Assembly (NCBI RefSeq): GCF_963678635.1
Contig: NC_087063.1
Location: 43,786,759-43,850,758 of the forward strand
DNA: 64,000 bases
Direction of reading: 5' to 3'
Origin: Symsagittifera roscoffensis
Lineage: Eukaryota > Xenacoelomorpha > Acoela > Convolutidae
Shown piece after piece: positions 43,781 through 54,436 of the stretch. A program made the translations under genes and the position numbers. The notes beneath the pieces were generated by a model that worked only from the letters and a program-made list of their open reading frames with translations, was not told where the DNA came from and ran no database searches. Each line of letters starts with the position of its first letter. Positions within the stretch are counted from its first letter, which is position 1.

Positions 43781-44107
43781 ATGATTACTCGGTATGTGGA
43801 AACGGACCTTCGTAAAGTGGCACAAAAAATTAATGATGATAGGCTTCCTCGCAAAATTTTTGCCATTCATCGCTTTGAGGAAAATTTGACTAGACGGGGA
43901 GCTAAAAAGCCTTTTTTTCAATTCACCACTGTCTCGACAGGAGGAAAAGACAAAACTGGCAAAATGGGTGCAGTCTCTCTTTCTGGAATCTGTGCACTGA
44001 CTGTCATCCCTGACAAGAAAGAAATGAAGGAAGCTAACACAGAAATGAAGATTTCTTTGAAGGAGTATGGAAAATGGAAAATGTTGGTCGCCCCAAAGAA
44101 ACAATAG
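43781..44107 (+). CDS. Unrecognised lysine-rich ORF
   Basis: ATG at 43781, 108 residues to the TAG at 44107. Readable blocks are ITRYVETDLRKVAQKINDDR, RRGAKKPFFQFTTVSTGGKD and GKMGAVSLSGICALTVIPDK, with the end KWKMLVAPKKQ. It is followed after two bases by a second ATG frame (next entry). No domain recognised. An antisense frame exists over the same DNA but has a less natural composition. Confidence 0.4.
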   Translation: MITRYVETDLRKVAQKINDDRLPRKIFAIHRFEENLTRRGAKKPFFQFTTVSTGGKDKTGKMGAVSLSGICALTVIPDKKEMKEANTEMKISLKEYGKWKMLVAPKKQ

Positions 44108-44108
44108 A

Positions 44109-44354
44109 TATGTACTTTAAGTCTGTAAAAGTGCTACAAGCACTCTACACGAGTCTCGTCTCAAATGACCTGTACCCGGGTCTTGACGCATCAGCACCAA
44201 AAACGCCAGTAAAGTTTTGAGAAAGACCTTGAACAATTGCATGAAATTACTGAGAGCATGCGTTGATTTTAACGCTTCAGGATACGTGAAGCCGGATGAA
44301 ATCTACTATCAAGTTTCAGAACTTATCTTTTTGCAACAAGGCTTGAACCTCTAA
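44109..44354 (+). pseudogene. Unrecognised ORF, one frameshift
   Basis: ATG at about 44109: MYFKSVKVLQALYTSLVSND and GLDASAPKTPVK, then a stop at 44217. A one-base shift at the AAAGTTTTGAG site opens VLRKTLNNCMKLLRACVDFN and YVKPDEIYYQVSELIFLQQG to a TAA near 44354. The second frame is clearly protein-like, so I read this as one gene with a single frameshift, possibly a continuation of 43781-44107. Confidence 0.4.
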
Positions 44355-44757
44355 AAACTAAATTTAGTCCCAATGCCGCAGCTCGTGGTGTGCATTTTTG
44401 TACGATGTCCCAGGGAACATTTGCGCGAGGCTCTTGAAAAATCAAACAACCATGCGAAAAAGGTGAAACAAGGCGAGGCGGAAGAAGATTGCATAACCAA
44501 GACCGATTTTTTGTCGAAATTATTTTTTCGTTCTATAATTTCATCAAATCTGGCAAGTGTAAACGTACTTCTCTAAACAATGTGGGAGACCTCTTGGGAG
44601 GAACCAATCCTATCCCCTCGTATTTACAAATTTGTACAAAAAAAATCTGAAATTTCCAAAAGTTGCCGTTGGTGAAAAGTTTCAATCTAGTCTACTGCTA
44701 TTGATTTGCGATTTTTTTGTGTTGGGTACTTTCGATTGTACAGCGGCAGCAGCAGTT

Positions 44758-45440
44758 GCGGGATTGAAAGCAGAAACGAATCTAGCACCGCAAGCTATGG
44801 TGAAAGAAAAAACGCATCCTTGATTCAGGAGTTACTGTCCTAACCAAAGACAATGCTCAAACCATTCTTCGGGGACATTCCAAAACACACAACTATTTTG
44901 TTCTGCAGAAAATTGACAGAGATTTGGTCCTAAGAATGATGGCTATAGAGGAATGGTTGCAAAATCGAGTAGCTGGAAACGAGTTAACTAATGATTTGGA
45001 ATCTAGTAATACTGGGCAAAAACAAAACGAAAGAACTGTTAAAAAAAACTGCTTCCAACAGCCTTCTAATATCCCCGCAGTACTTCAGGTTCCAAAACAA
45101 AATTTGTCCAAGTCGCAAACTACCTCTGCGTACAGACAAAAACCAATGCGGTATTTAACAGCAGTTCCGAGATTGAAAGCAGAGCCGAATCTAGCACCGC
45201 AAGCTATGGTGAAAGAAAAAACGCATCCAAGGTTTAAGAGTTACTGTCCTAACCAAAGACAATGCTAAAACCATTCTTCGGGACGTTCCAAAACACGCAA
45301 CTGCTTTTTTCTGCAGAAAGTTGACTAAGATTTGGTCAAAATAACGATGACTATAGAGGAATGGTTGCATGGTTAAATCGAGTAGCTGGAAACGAGTTAA
45401 CTAATGAATTAGAATCTAGTGATACTGGGCAAAAACAAAA
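44758..45440 (+). repeat. Tandem exon-like duplication (~410 bp period)
   Basis: The segment from GATTGAAAGCAGA at about 44763 recurs at about 45172, and the stretch AGTTACTGTCCTAACCAAAG follows in both. The first copy reads TVLTKDNAQTILRGHSKTHN, LRMMAIEEWLQNRVAGNELT and ESSNTGQKQNE; the second reads a decayed version. A third partial copy of the intervening stretch (IPAVL.VPKQNL.KSQ.TSAY) is at 43020-43120. They look like duplicated exons of an unrecognised gene. Confidence 0.55.
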
Positions 45441-45558
45441 CGAATGAGCTGGTAAAAAAACTTTCACCTGTAGCCATCCAGTGCCCTAGATTTGCGGGTA
45501 GTAAGTTCAAATTTTTTAACTAGATTACTTAGTTGACTCTCTGTACTCTGATTCAATT

Positions 45559-45755
45559 AATTATCCGACATCTTACCAGCTACATTCGGGGGAAAATTTA
45601 TCAGCTATTTCTTCAATGCGAAGCGACGACCACTTTTGATGAAGCAAGGTCAAACTGGTGGTGAAAGTAAACTTTATGCAATCGTGACTCTAAGGAAACA
45701 TAGAGCTGAAAAACTGCCGCAGATCTCAATTACTGAACCCCAAGTACCCCCTTAG
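45559..45755 (+). CDS. Unrecognised exon-like ORF
   Basis: Plus-strand frame SDILPATFGGKFISYFFNAK, then LMKQGQTGGESKLYAIVTLR and KLPQISITEPQVPP to a TAG. It has no ATG of its own and follows a stop, so it would be an exon or pseudogene piece. Natural composition, no domain recognised. Confidence 0.3.
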
Positions 45756-45759
45756 TGTA

Positions 45760-47760
45760 GCTGAACAAACTCAGCTCACACAGCACGAAAGAGCGTGTGA
45801 TATAAGCTCCCTTGAAAGAATTATTTTGCTTGACGGAGGTTGCTGACCTCACAACAGCTCAAGAAAACGAGAGATCAATTTCGACGGTTCCAGTGTGAAA
45901 ACGACGTTCAGTGTAACCCACGCCAGTAGTATGCCCTACTTATCCCGTCGGGAGCCAATAACACAGGACGAGAGACGAGACAATTAACCGAAACAAACGG
46001 AACCACAGTTAACGAAGCTACCGCCAACAACAACAACCATAGGCAACGTTATATACGCTTACGAAGATATATGACCACGTGGGCTAGTTTTTGGCCAGAG
46101 AAAACGATTATGTACGTGAATACCATATAGTCACGTCGGCAAGTTTTTTAAATAACAATAAAGGATATTGTTAACTATTTACCCCCTATTGCTTTTGGGA
46201 TGCTATAAAAAGTATTTCTGAGTATCAAATCGTTGCGACAAAACTCATTCTGATTTTTAGATAGGTATTGATTGGTTACAAGCTATACCAGAGGCCGGAT
46301 ATCAGTTAACAAGATCCACAATAAATTTTTGGGGTTAAGTATGATAGTTGGGTACTCAAAAATCATGACGATTACGAACCCAAACTGTGCATTTTGTTAA
46401 TTGTAAGCGCATTCCGCAACAAGAACGCGCTTTATTTAAGGCCTTTTGTTCAAAAACATACTGATTAGCTTTAATTGTTCACTTGTTTTTGCGTAAACCT
46501 ATACCTTCCGTGGACCTAACTATCATAATTGTACCATTTTTGGCGACATTGGGTCTGGTTGTTCCCAGATGATACCTTCGGCTGAATGCCGGCTACTTCT
46601 CACCTCTGGAAAAAAAGAGGGACCCGAGTGGCTGTTTTACTCAATATCTCCCTCAATATTTTCTAATAATTTAGAAGCGCGGCAAATTATTTGTTATTGA
46701 TTCCAAAAACTGTAGTCGGAATCCCCAGATTGAAGACGAGATATCAGAAATAACCAGCTTGAAAAATGGCTAACTAGGACAAACAAATGCGTAAATTACA
46801 CAAAATACTGAACCAGTGTTAGTGGATGGAACACACGAACAAATCTTACTCAACTAAATTTGTGGATATACCATTTTAGAATTGAAATTAATTTAAACGG
46901 TTAATTGAAACGGCCATTTTTTTTGTATATCCACAATTTGATAACCAGTTTGAGCCATTAATATGGCTAGAATAAACGAATGCGGAATTAAGGGACAGAA
47001 AAAGAAACCTTGTCAGTGGAATCTAGGAAAAAATTTTAGATTATTTTTTCATTAAATTCGTAGATATACCTTTTTCGAAGTTGACATTTGAATAAAAACG
47101 GCCATTTTCATTTGTTAACTTAGTTATGCTAAATAGACATAATTGATAGTCATTGATACATCCCAGCAAACTTTTGTAGTCAGGTCAAAAACAGTCACAC
47201 CCGCGGCTTAACGCAACCAACTCAAACTGTAAAACCAAACATGTCGATTAGTTTCAATTGCATGATTAACTAACAAAATGCTTAGGGATATCAAAAGTAC
47301 TAAACATGTTGTTGCTTGGTTTAACTCGGCTAAAGGAAATTTCATGTAATAAGCTGTTATTGTTAGAACTGATCCCAATTTCATTAAGATGAATTAACCG
47401 TCACAACTAATCGTAGTTTCGACTTTAAAACATTTAGCATAAGACGTTAGGGGAGTTGAATTGGATAATTTATTAGTCGTAGTGGCTATGCTTATGATAA
47501 CGTAAACTTCATAATTGTCGAAATGTAAAATCTTAATCTTTTCTTCGAAAAATGAGGGATAAGAAATTGTCTTCATAAAGCAAAAATAAAAACGTTTTTT
47601 CAGTTTGCAAATCTGAATTTAATCTTAACATAAAGTAGAACAGGTTCAAAAAACAAAATCATGAACAAAAATGGAAACTGTTATGAATTCAAAAATGAAA
47701 CTGATAAAACGTTTGAAACGAGTTGAAAAATTAACAACCAAAATCTCCTGAATTCGTCTT
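45760..47760. other. Region without recognised genes
   Basis: About 2 kb with no convincing coding region. A phrase around GGATATACC(A/T)TTTT with AAACGGCCATTTT occurs at about 46860-46920 and again, degenerately, at about 47055-47110, suggesting an old local duplication. Confidence 0.4.
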
Positions 47761-47762
47761 AT

Positions 47763-48020
47763 GAGCAGGGAAGGTTGGCTCTAGCAGGCAAGGTGGGCTA
47801 TACTGTTGGTGATTCTGGCAAGGTTGGCTGTACTGCGCAGGCAAGTTTGGCTGTACTGTCATTGATCACACAAGGTTGCCTGTACTGTCGGTAATTCTGA
47901 CAAGATTGGCTGCACTGAGCAGGCAAGTTTAGCTGTACTATTGTTGAGCAGGTAATGTTGAGCATGGTAAGGTTGACTGTACTGTCGGTGACACTGACAA
48001 GGTTAGCTGTACTGAGCTGA
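47763..48020. repeat. Degenerate minisatellite, ~25-bp units
   Basis: Repeats of GGCAAGGTTGGCTGTACTG with variable linkers (GTGATTCTG, CGGTAATTCTGA), about eight to ten units. On the minus strand one frame gives Gln/Tyr/Ser/Pro-rich text (QYSQPCQ), and it follows directly a probable exon at 48040-48089, so the repeat may once have been the C-terminal coding part of that gene. Confidence 0.8.
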
Positions 48021-48089
48021 ATCTAAATAGACTCTGTCCCACTCCTCTTCGCTCACCACGAGATCTATTCTAGTGTTCTGTTGCGCCTG
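47990..48089 (-). pseudogene. Unrecognised minus-strand exon leading into the minisatellite
   Basis: The acceptor GTAATTTCAG precedes GCGCAACAGAACAC on the minus strand (exon start about 48089). The frame reads AQQNTRIDLVVSEEEWDRVY, then LDSAQYS and a TAA, with the same Gln/Tyr-rich text beyond the stop. Probably the 3' part of the disrupted gene at 48245-48591. Confidence 0.4.
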
Positions 48090-48244
48090 AAATTACAACG
48101 AAAAATAGTCAATTAAAAACTCGGCTAAGTGCACGCCGATCAAAATAAGAATTTTGGTTAAAACATAATAGTTAAAATCAAAGATGAATATTTTCAGACT
48201 ACTTTCTGCTACATGAAGACACTAATCGACAAATATGTTGTGTT

Positions 48245-48591
48245 TAACTGCTGTGGTCAAATACTGCTTGAGCAACCTTGTCTCCATAGTCAAAGTGCAG
48301 TTGCTCGATAAGTAAAATGTCTCTCCTGACTTTTCAGATGACTATTCTTTCACCTTTTGCGGAAAGTACAAGTTCAATTTTCCTATTGGCCTCGTTTTTC
48401 TGGATCACGTGGTTCGCTGAACGACCCAGGCAAACATTCAATTTATGTAATTGGCAGTCCTCATTTGAAGCGTCAATCATTTGCTCAGCAACTTCCCAAA
48501 CGTATTCACTCAGAACTCCTGGCTGCAGGCATTACTGGTCGGCATTGATAATAGTGACTACTTTGCGATGGTAATCCACTAACATTTTATC
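48245..48591 (-). pseudogene. Disrupted minus-strand gene segment, unrecognised
   Basis: A single minus-strand frame of about 115 codons with only two internal stops (TAA after INADQ, TGA after ERIVI). Blocks are MLVDYHRKVVTIINADQ, GVLSEYVWEVAEQMIDASNE, CLGRSANHVIQKNEANRKIE, and IEQLHFDYGDKVAQAVFDHS, ending at a TAA near 48245. The composition is strongly protein-like, unlike the plus-strand frames here. Upstream pieces (DKTKHSLARKVASAFVYQS and SSRSSPEIGRVHVRFDFLFY, 48610-48775) appear to continue it through further stops and a frameshift. No family recognised. Confidence 0.5.
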
Positions 48592-49072
48592 TTTCTTAAC
48601 TCATTGCGAAGCATTCAAACCTTGTAAAAAAGAAAGTCAAATCGTACGTGTACCCTTCCAATTTCTGGTGAACTTCTCGAGCTTGCATCTACAGCTTCTA
48701 CATCTCAAACCTAGGATTGGTAGACAAAGGCACTCGCAACCTTACGAGCGAGTGAGTGCTTCGTCTTATCCAGGCACACGATGCTAATCTAAGCAAAAGT
48801 TTAAAAGATTACATGTGATTCTATGTCGATTTCTATTTTGATAATTTGTTTCCTCCCTGACGTTTGAACTGATCGAAAATGAATTGTTGAACAACAATTG
48901 AGTTATAACCAGGTTTTGGGTGTATAATAGAATTGCATACCCTTTACCAGCCAGAGTGGTCTGCTGTGGGAGACGCGAGAAGTTGAAACAAAAAAATTGA
49001 GTCATCAAGTAGAGTCATCAGTATATTTTCATCAAAACACTATTTTAGATTTTTTAAAAATACTTACAGGCT

Positions 49073-49355
49073 GCTGGTTTTATGCTCAGCTCCGCGGTAT
49101 CGTCTTCGATGACTTTTGCCTCTCTGTTGACAAAATCCTGGACGACAACATGTACCGTGGTGTTGACGATCATCTTCTCGAGCATCCCTGTGCATGTGAA
49201 ACGTGGCAATGGCCCTGAACAATGTCAGTTGTTCTTTGTGGGTCAAGGTTCCGTGTCTTTTATTAGCGCAGTCATTCAACTTCTCAACAGTCGGTAAAAT
49301 GACTTCGTAGAGAGTCTCCTTTCTTATCGGGTTTTTGGCTCGGGAGACATTTCCA
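49073..49355 (-). pseudogene. Minus-strand exon of an unrecognised gene
   Basis: Acceptor TATCAATTTTAG precedes CAACATGG (about 49355) and donor GTAAGTATTT follows at about 49072. The first half reads QHGNVSRAKNPIRKETLYEV, ILPTVEKLNDCANKRHGTLT and KEQLTLFRAIATFH. The second half is more protein-like in another frame (MLEKMIVNTTVHVVVQDFVN, REAKVIEDDTAELSIKPAA), implying a frameshift near 49200. Probably part of the same gene as 48245-48591 and 49468-49860. Confidence 0.4.
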
Positions 49356-49467
49356 TGTTGCTAAAATTGATATGATTTATTTTCGATTTTTAGTTAACGA
49401 AAACCATTTATGCTTGTTTGTTTGCTTTTAAATTTTTTTTTTTCAAATTGCAGTTTCTCCTACCTTC

Positions 49468-49860
49468 TCTGGCTCTGCCTTATCCTTTCTGCGGCTTCCT
49501 GTGGTCTCGTCGTTCCTGTGGTCTTGTGTTTTGGTGGGATCATCGGCTCGTAGTTCTGTGGGAGCGTGGGTTTGCCTCTCATGGTCGTGCGGTTGTCTTT
49601 CAATTTCTTGATAGTGAGGAAACGCCGATGGTAATTGAGAATTCGGACAAGGCCATGCCCACATATAGGAATACAGGTAGGCTGGATATGGCTGATACTT
49701 CTGAGGCTGGCATTGATGTAACATCGAGAGATCTGAATGGACATGTAGAATAGGGGGTAAGGTGTTGCCCATAGTTCGGTGGAATTGGTGAGGCGAAAGG
49801 TCGCGGGTAATTCTCGCGAAGGGATTACCGGTGTCGAAGGAGCAAATGATGCTGGTGCTG
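49468..49860 (-). CDS. Minus-strand exon, Pro/His/Gln-rich, unrecognised
   Basis: Long minus-strand frame with an ATG at 49772, but open further upstream to about 49850 (NPFARITRDLSPHQFHRT). It reads Tyr/Pro/Gln-rich (QCQPQKYQPYPAYLYSYMWA), then charged (RADDPTKTQDHRNDETTGSR), and ends KDKAEPEK at a donor-like GTAGGAG near 49467. A plus-strand frame also crosses this DNA but lacks supporting splice sites. Low-complexity composition suggests a disordered region. Confidence 0.4.
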
Positions 49861-50229
49861 CGTCAAATTATATTGCACTCAAGCTATCAGCACCTATTTA
49901 ACCAAAAGGCCGGAATCATGAAAAGAGTTGGACCAAGATAAGAGTCCACCAAGGAATAGATTCGACACTTTCCACTCTTTTTAGCAAACCAGGTGACTCT
50001 AGCATCTATGTCATATTGACGGCTCAAGTTTTAGACGGCTACTTGATAATGACGACTTCACTCATAAGCGGAACTACAGTGCAATTTTTATAATTGAAGC
50101 CGTCATTATCAGTGACGCAATAGTCCTGCATTTGGAAAATTCTCAAAGTCAATTCTTGAACCAAGACTCATTACATTTCAAAAATGCAATCTCCCCTCAG
50201 TTAAGTCATATTAGAGTCTTTTGTCCATG

Positions 50230-50836
50230 TCATCATGCTAGCTAGAACTTTTCAGGCAAATGAAAATTTACAAGTCCTCGATGCCGTCACTTCCTTTTGG
50301 GAAAAAGATGTAATTTTATCAGTAATCAGCGATTGGTGCGTAAAGATTAATTGGTCTGATTGGCTGGGAAGTGCCATCTTTTTCGTCCCAGTAGACAGCA
50401 GCATGGAATATAAGAAAATTCCACAAACACAAGGATGCTTGTGTCATCGAGAAAGGAGAAGCCATCGTGCAACCCCAGACGGCTGCACAGGGACTCGATG
50501 GTCTTCTTTAGCACCTATTTAGTATTTACAAATTTTTCATCATCAACGACCCTTTCGTGTCCCAGTGCACCGTTCATTTGGTCGACAAACTTCAGGATTC
50601 TACGGGGAATGAAACAACAGGCAGTGGCAGTTTATACGTTAAGTAATCCGATTTGAGAAACGAGTCACAAATTGAAACAAGGAAACAAGTCGGGAGACCA
50701 CTGCCAGACGATTTCATAAAATCCATGATTAAGGATGCTGAGAAACCTAGACCCGAACAAAAACCCCAGAGCAAAAGGCCAGAAAAAACCAAACACGGAA
50801 GAAAAACCACTGGAATACATTTTGAGTCGCGTTGAT
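50230..50836 (+). pseudogene. Disrupted plus-strand gene, unrecognised
   Basis: The ATG at 50235 opens MLARTFQANENLQVLDAVTS and ILSVISDWCVKINWSDWLGS to about 50400. A frame change then leads to KDACVIEKGEAIVQPQTAAQ, a TAG, FFIINDPFVSQCTVHLVDKL, a TAA, and RKQVGRPLPDDFIKSMIKDA ending HGRKTTGIHFESR at 50836. From 50410 to 50836 everything lies in one frame with just two internal stops. The composition is strongly protein-like and becomes Lys/Pro-rich at the end. No family recognised. Confidence 0.5.
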
Positions 50837-50839
50837 TAT

Positions 50840-51720
50840 TTTGAGTCGCCAGAAAATGACATCCCTCTTGAAGATTTGCTCCACGCATCAACGGTGTAAT
50901 ACAGGTAAAATTATCAAGAAACTAATCAAATGTGTAACTGATCCACTAAATAATCATATCCAACGATACTGATAATCTGTGTATGATCAACGCTTTCATC
51001 TGATATCCTGAAAACTTATACTGCATTTCCGGAGGCAACTGATACTTTCTATTATCGGTATTGTAATTTACCGTATTCTAATTATACACCATTTTCTAAT
51101 TTGTGATTATAGCTATGATCGATTATCTTGCATGCCGCGGTAGATATGCCGTCCAGGATAACTGTATATAATCATCGATTTTATCATCGATTTAACTGTA
51201 AAACTGAGAAGTATTTAGACATAATAAGGCCAAGTCCGCCCAGGATTTTTTTTGACTTGGAATGAACAATTTGAATTGTTTACGGTTTGTTGTTATGACC
51301 GTTTGTTATTATTTGAGATCTTCAAATTAACCGTGATTATCCGTATTTTTTTTTACAGTATGCAGTATGTGTTCTGATCTGAAATTTATGCCGAACCGTA
51401 AAAGTTGCTCAAAGGGAGTAAATTATCTGTTTAGGGAGTAAATTTTGTTTTAAAAGAAACTAATTCGAGTAAATTTGTTTTAGAAAAAATTAACAAAACT
51501 TGAATAACTACAGCTGAAATAAATGTTATTTTCAAAAACAAAAATATGTTCCGGAAAAAGTTGCTTTATCAAACTATATGTTCGAATTTTGAAAAAAACT
51601 CGAAAAAAGGCCAAACTTATTTTTTTTATTTTAATTGAATTGATTGATAGAACTAAACTAACGAAGTTAGATACGAGTTTACTTCACAGTTTGATCAATT
51701 TGTTCACTTTGCAGGAAATG
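50840..51720. other. AT-rich region, no gene seen
   Basis: Contains repeated words such as TGATAATC/TATCATCGATTT (about 50950-51200). No convincing reading frame. Confidence 0.4.
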
Positions 51721-51723
51721 AGA

Positions 51724-51925
51724 TCGTAGGCAGGAATCGAGATCAATGTTGGGTTGACAGGAATTGAGATCGAATTGAGATTGATGGCAAGAAATTGAGT
51801 CCGAAGTTTGGTATGTTTGACAGGAATTGAAATCGAAATTAGGTTACAGGTATTAAGATCGAAGTTGGTGACAGGAATTGAGAATGACAGGTATTTCAAC
51901 TGGGCGCAGATCAACGTAGTAATTG
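51724..51925. repeat. Degenerate minisatellite of GACAGGAATTGAGATCGAA units
   Basis: About seven units of 26-32 bp, each built on GGAATTGAGATCGAA with linkers like GTTGG(T/G)TT. Open frames over it on both strands merely mirror the repeat. Confidence 0.85.
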
Positions 51926-52002
51926 AGATTGAACTTGCTGGTGACCAGCTTTTAAATGAAAGATATAAATTAAAACGTCACTACATATAAGCAAACATGT
52001 AA

Positions 52003-52360
52003 ATGGAATCCGCAAACAAAATGCGGATTCTACTACCAATTTGCGGACTTTACTTACAATTTGCGGATTCCACTTACAATTTGCGGAATCCACTTTTAGT
52101 TGTGGATTCCGCAACAGCTAAATTTAACGATGCAAACGTCTTATCATTTGTTTGTGCATTCCACAAACTGCAGTTCTGGATTCCGCTAGTAAAGTTGCGG
52201 ATTCCGCAAATTCGCCTATTTTTCGAGCAATTTTGAGCGGTACATTGTTTTAGGTATTTGTTTGAGGAATGCAAAACAGCAGAGAAGATCGAAGAAAAGT
52301 AGCAATGTTGCGGATTCCGCGACAAATCTGACTTTGGCCTGTTGCGGATTCCATTTACAA
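52003..52360. repeat. Array of TTGCGGATTCC motifs in both orientations
   Basis: About ten copies of TTGCGGATTCC or its variants, some as GGAATCCGCAA. They are spaced ~20 bp apart at 52020-52100 and irregularly further on. The motif itself contains the near-palindrome GGAATCC/GGATTCC. Confidence 0.8.
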
Positions 52361-52435
52361 TGCACAGAATGCACAGTTTGGCCTCGTAATGCTTTTTTAG
52401 GCTTTTAAAAAAAATTTAGACTGCCCTTCTCAAAA

Positions 52436-52550
52436 TTAGTTTTTATTGGCGCCAAAGGCGGAGGATCCGCCAAAAATGGATATCTTAAAATAGTACCAAA
52501 GAAGAGGACCTGAAGAGGGAAGCTTCCCCCTCCCAATCCGCCACTGTTTC
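52436..52550. mobile_element. Fragment of the hAT-type MITE
   Basis: GGCGCCAAAGGCGG, CCGCCAAAAATGGATAT and CCCCCTCCCAATCCGCCACTG resemble the right part of the element at 2957-3389. The left end is missing. Confidence 0.6.
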
Positions 52551-52706
52551 TTTCTGTAAGTCTTAATAATAATAACTACCCAGCTGAAACTCAATTTCAA
52601 AACTACTACAGGCAAAACAACATTATAAATCATATTTAATCAACATAAAAAATAAACTATAAAAATCAAAATGATAATAAAAAATCAAATTTTTTGTTTT
52701 CGTTTT

Positions 52707-52790
52707 TCAAAGAACAAAGTATATGACGATTGCTGCTATTAGAACAAAAGTGAACAGAACTGCGGTTGAAACTGCAACACACATCATCCT
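52707..52790 (-). CDS. R-SNARE (VAMP/synaptobrevin-like), last exon: tail anchor
   Basis: Preceded by a strong 3' splice site (ACTGACTTTTAACTTTTTGTTTCAG, of which the last 20 bases are pyrimidine-rich). The exon encodes RMMCVAVS followed by TAVLFTFVLIAAIVIYFVL and the TGA. This is a single C-terminal transmembrane helix with almost no lumenal tail, as expected for a tail-anchored SNARE. It joins in phase 0 to the exon ending at 56255, placing the basic stretch RKIKRQQQRRS next to the membrane. ATTAAA near 52636 is a possible poly(A) signal. The intron (~3.5 kb) contains repeats, and an alternative open stretch (FLKEQSEIVKPHIDTKFSIE, 52804-52930) preceded by TTTTTTTTCAG could be an alternative terminal exon. 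Confidence 0.75.
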   Translation of the reverse strand, partial: RMMCVAVSTAVLFTFVLIAAIVIYFVL

Positions 52791-53539
52791 CTGAAACAAA
52801 AAGTTAAAAGTCAGTTGGACTGAAAGAAATCATAAGTTTCATATTAATACTATCATCAGCTGTCTTCATTTTTTCATTTAATACTTCAATAGAAAATTTT
52901 GTATCAATATGAGGCTTTACAATCTCCGACTGCTCTTTAAGGAATCTGAAAAAAAAGTTGGCAAGCAAAAATTCGATTGGAAAAATAATGAAAAATTTCA
53001 AAAAAATCTTTCTCACTTAAAAAGAAAAAACAAAGTGATTGATTTTCCTCAAGTATTTGGACCATTAGGCCAGGCTTTTTTCCCATTTCGAAAGCCATGT
53101 TAATGTGCAATTGGAATTGGAAACCTAAGTGAGCAACAGACATCCATTATTTGCAAAACTGATTAGTTTCAAACCTCCCAAAACATGATCAAATCAGAAA
53201 AAGCAAGCCATTGATATCTTATGAACAGTTTATATAGGTTATAAAAACCGTTACTTTCATCTTAAGTCAAAACCTTAGGTTGCCGAGTTGTCTGACATGT
53301 ACAATAAGCGTGGTTTAGAAACGGAAAACACCAATTTATTTATTTAGTGAAAAAATCAATGATTTCATAAAATGATTTTCTTTCGCCAAAAACGATAAGG
53401 AAGGCCTGTGAACAGCAGATATGTATTCTTCAGGGCCTAAAACGAACATATTTTGCCTACTTTTTGCCATATTATTGACGCAGTAAAACTTTTCAGACTT
53501 TCGAAGAAAGGTTGAAGTATTGTGCTCGATGTGGTCTTT

Positions 53540-54048
53540 TTGTTCCGACTTTCGATACGAAAGTAACGGAATATTTGAGCTCGGGTGGGTTTTGTTCTTC
53601 AGACAAATTCCGACTTTTTAACTAGCAATTTTTGACGGTTTTTTAAATATCATTCAAAAGGTATTGTTGTCGTGAGCTTAAATTTTAAAAGATATTTCAC
53701 TTGTGATCAATTTTCGAAAAGTTATGGGGGTTTAAAGATTGGCATTTTGGCCAATTTGTGTCAATCAACGCGCGATATATTTCGAGCTATTAACGCGTTA
53801 GCGGAGATTTAATCCGTCTTAGATATCGTTCCAAATTGGTTGAAGGAAGCTTACTTGCCATAATTAATAAGCTATGGAATCACTTTGAACGTTCTATGGC
53901 GTGTGGGGGGATGATTTTCACAAAATCTCAAATTGGAAAAAAAAGACTTTTTTTTCTGCATTTAATTTTTTCATGTTATTACTGCTCCAGAGACCTTAAA
54001 AGACAGTCGGAACATTCAAGACTTTACCCTGATACGAGCAGTCTTGTT
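53540..54048 (+). repeat. Hairpin-bounded ~510-bp repeat, copy 1
   Basis: Begins with a hairpin at 53543-53571 (stems TTCCG/CGGAA and CTTTCG/CGAAAG) and ends with another at 54017-54046 (CAAGACT/AGTCTTG). TGTTCCGAC at the start is mirrored by GTCGGAACA near the end (54006). A second copy is at 54437-54947. No coding region recognised. Confidence 0.8.
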
Positions 54049-54436
54049 TTATTTTGGAGACGAAGGTCTAATTTCGAGCCAGCCAGTTTTGAACGGAAAA
54101 TTTTATGCCATCTGAAATGTCTTGAAGTCCTGCGGCTTTCTATTGCCATTTTATGTTTTAAATTTCTTTTTTTGCTAATTTATTGAAGCTTGAAAAATGC
54201 CAATAAAACCAATTTGCGACACTTAATGCACAATTTGCACGATTTGCTAAGTGATTGAGAAAACAATTTAAATTTCCCCCTCAGAGAAGTCTGAAAACGA
54301 ACTATACATATACTAGCCTGAAAACATGTTCTACTGATTATTATTTGTTTTGTTCTCTTAAACGCGTAAGCCTTGTTTTAAATCACCTCATCAATTGTTT
54401 TAAACTGGAGCTAGGTATGCTAGTTGGTCTAATTAT

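Noticed and set aside
18501-48540. Alternative genetic code with TAA/TAG read as glutamine
   Set aside because: Several internal stops sit where Gln would fit, but others replace Glu (18501) or Leu (8240), TGA stops also occur, and the R-SNARE and zinc-finger exons end normally. Mutation explains them better.
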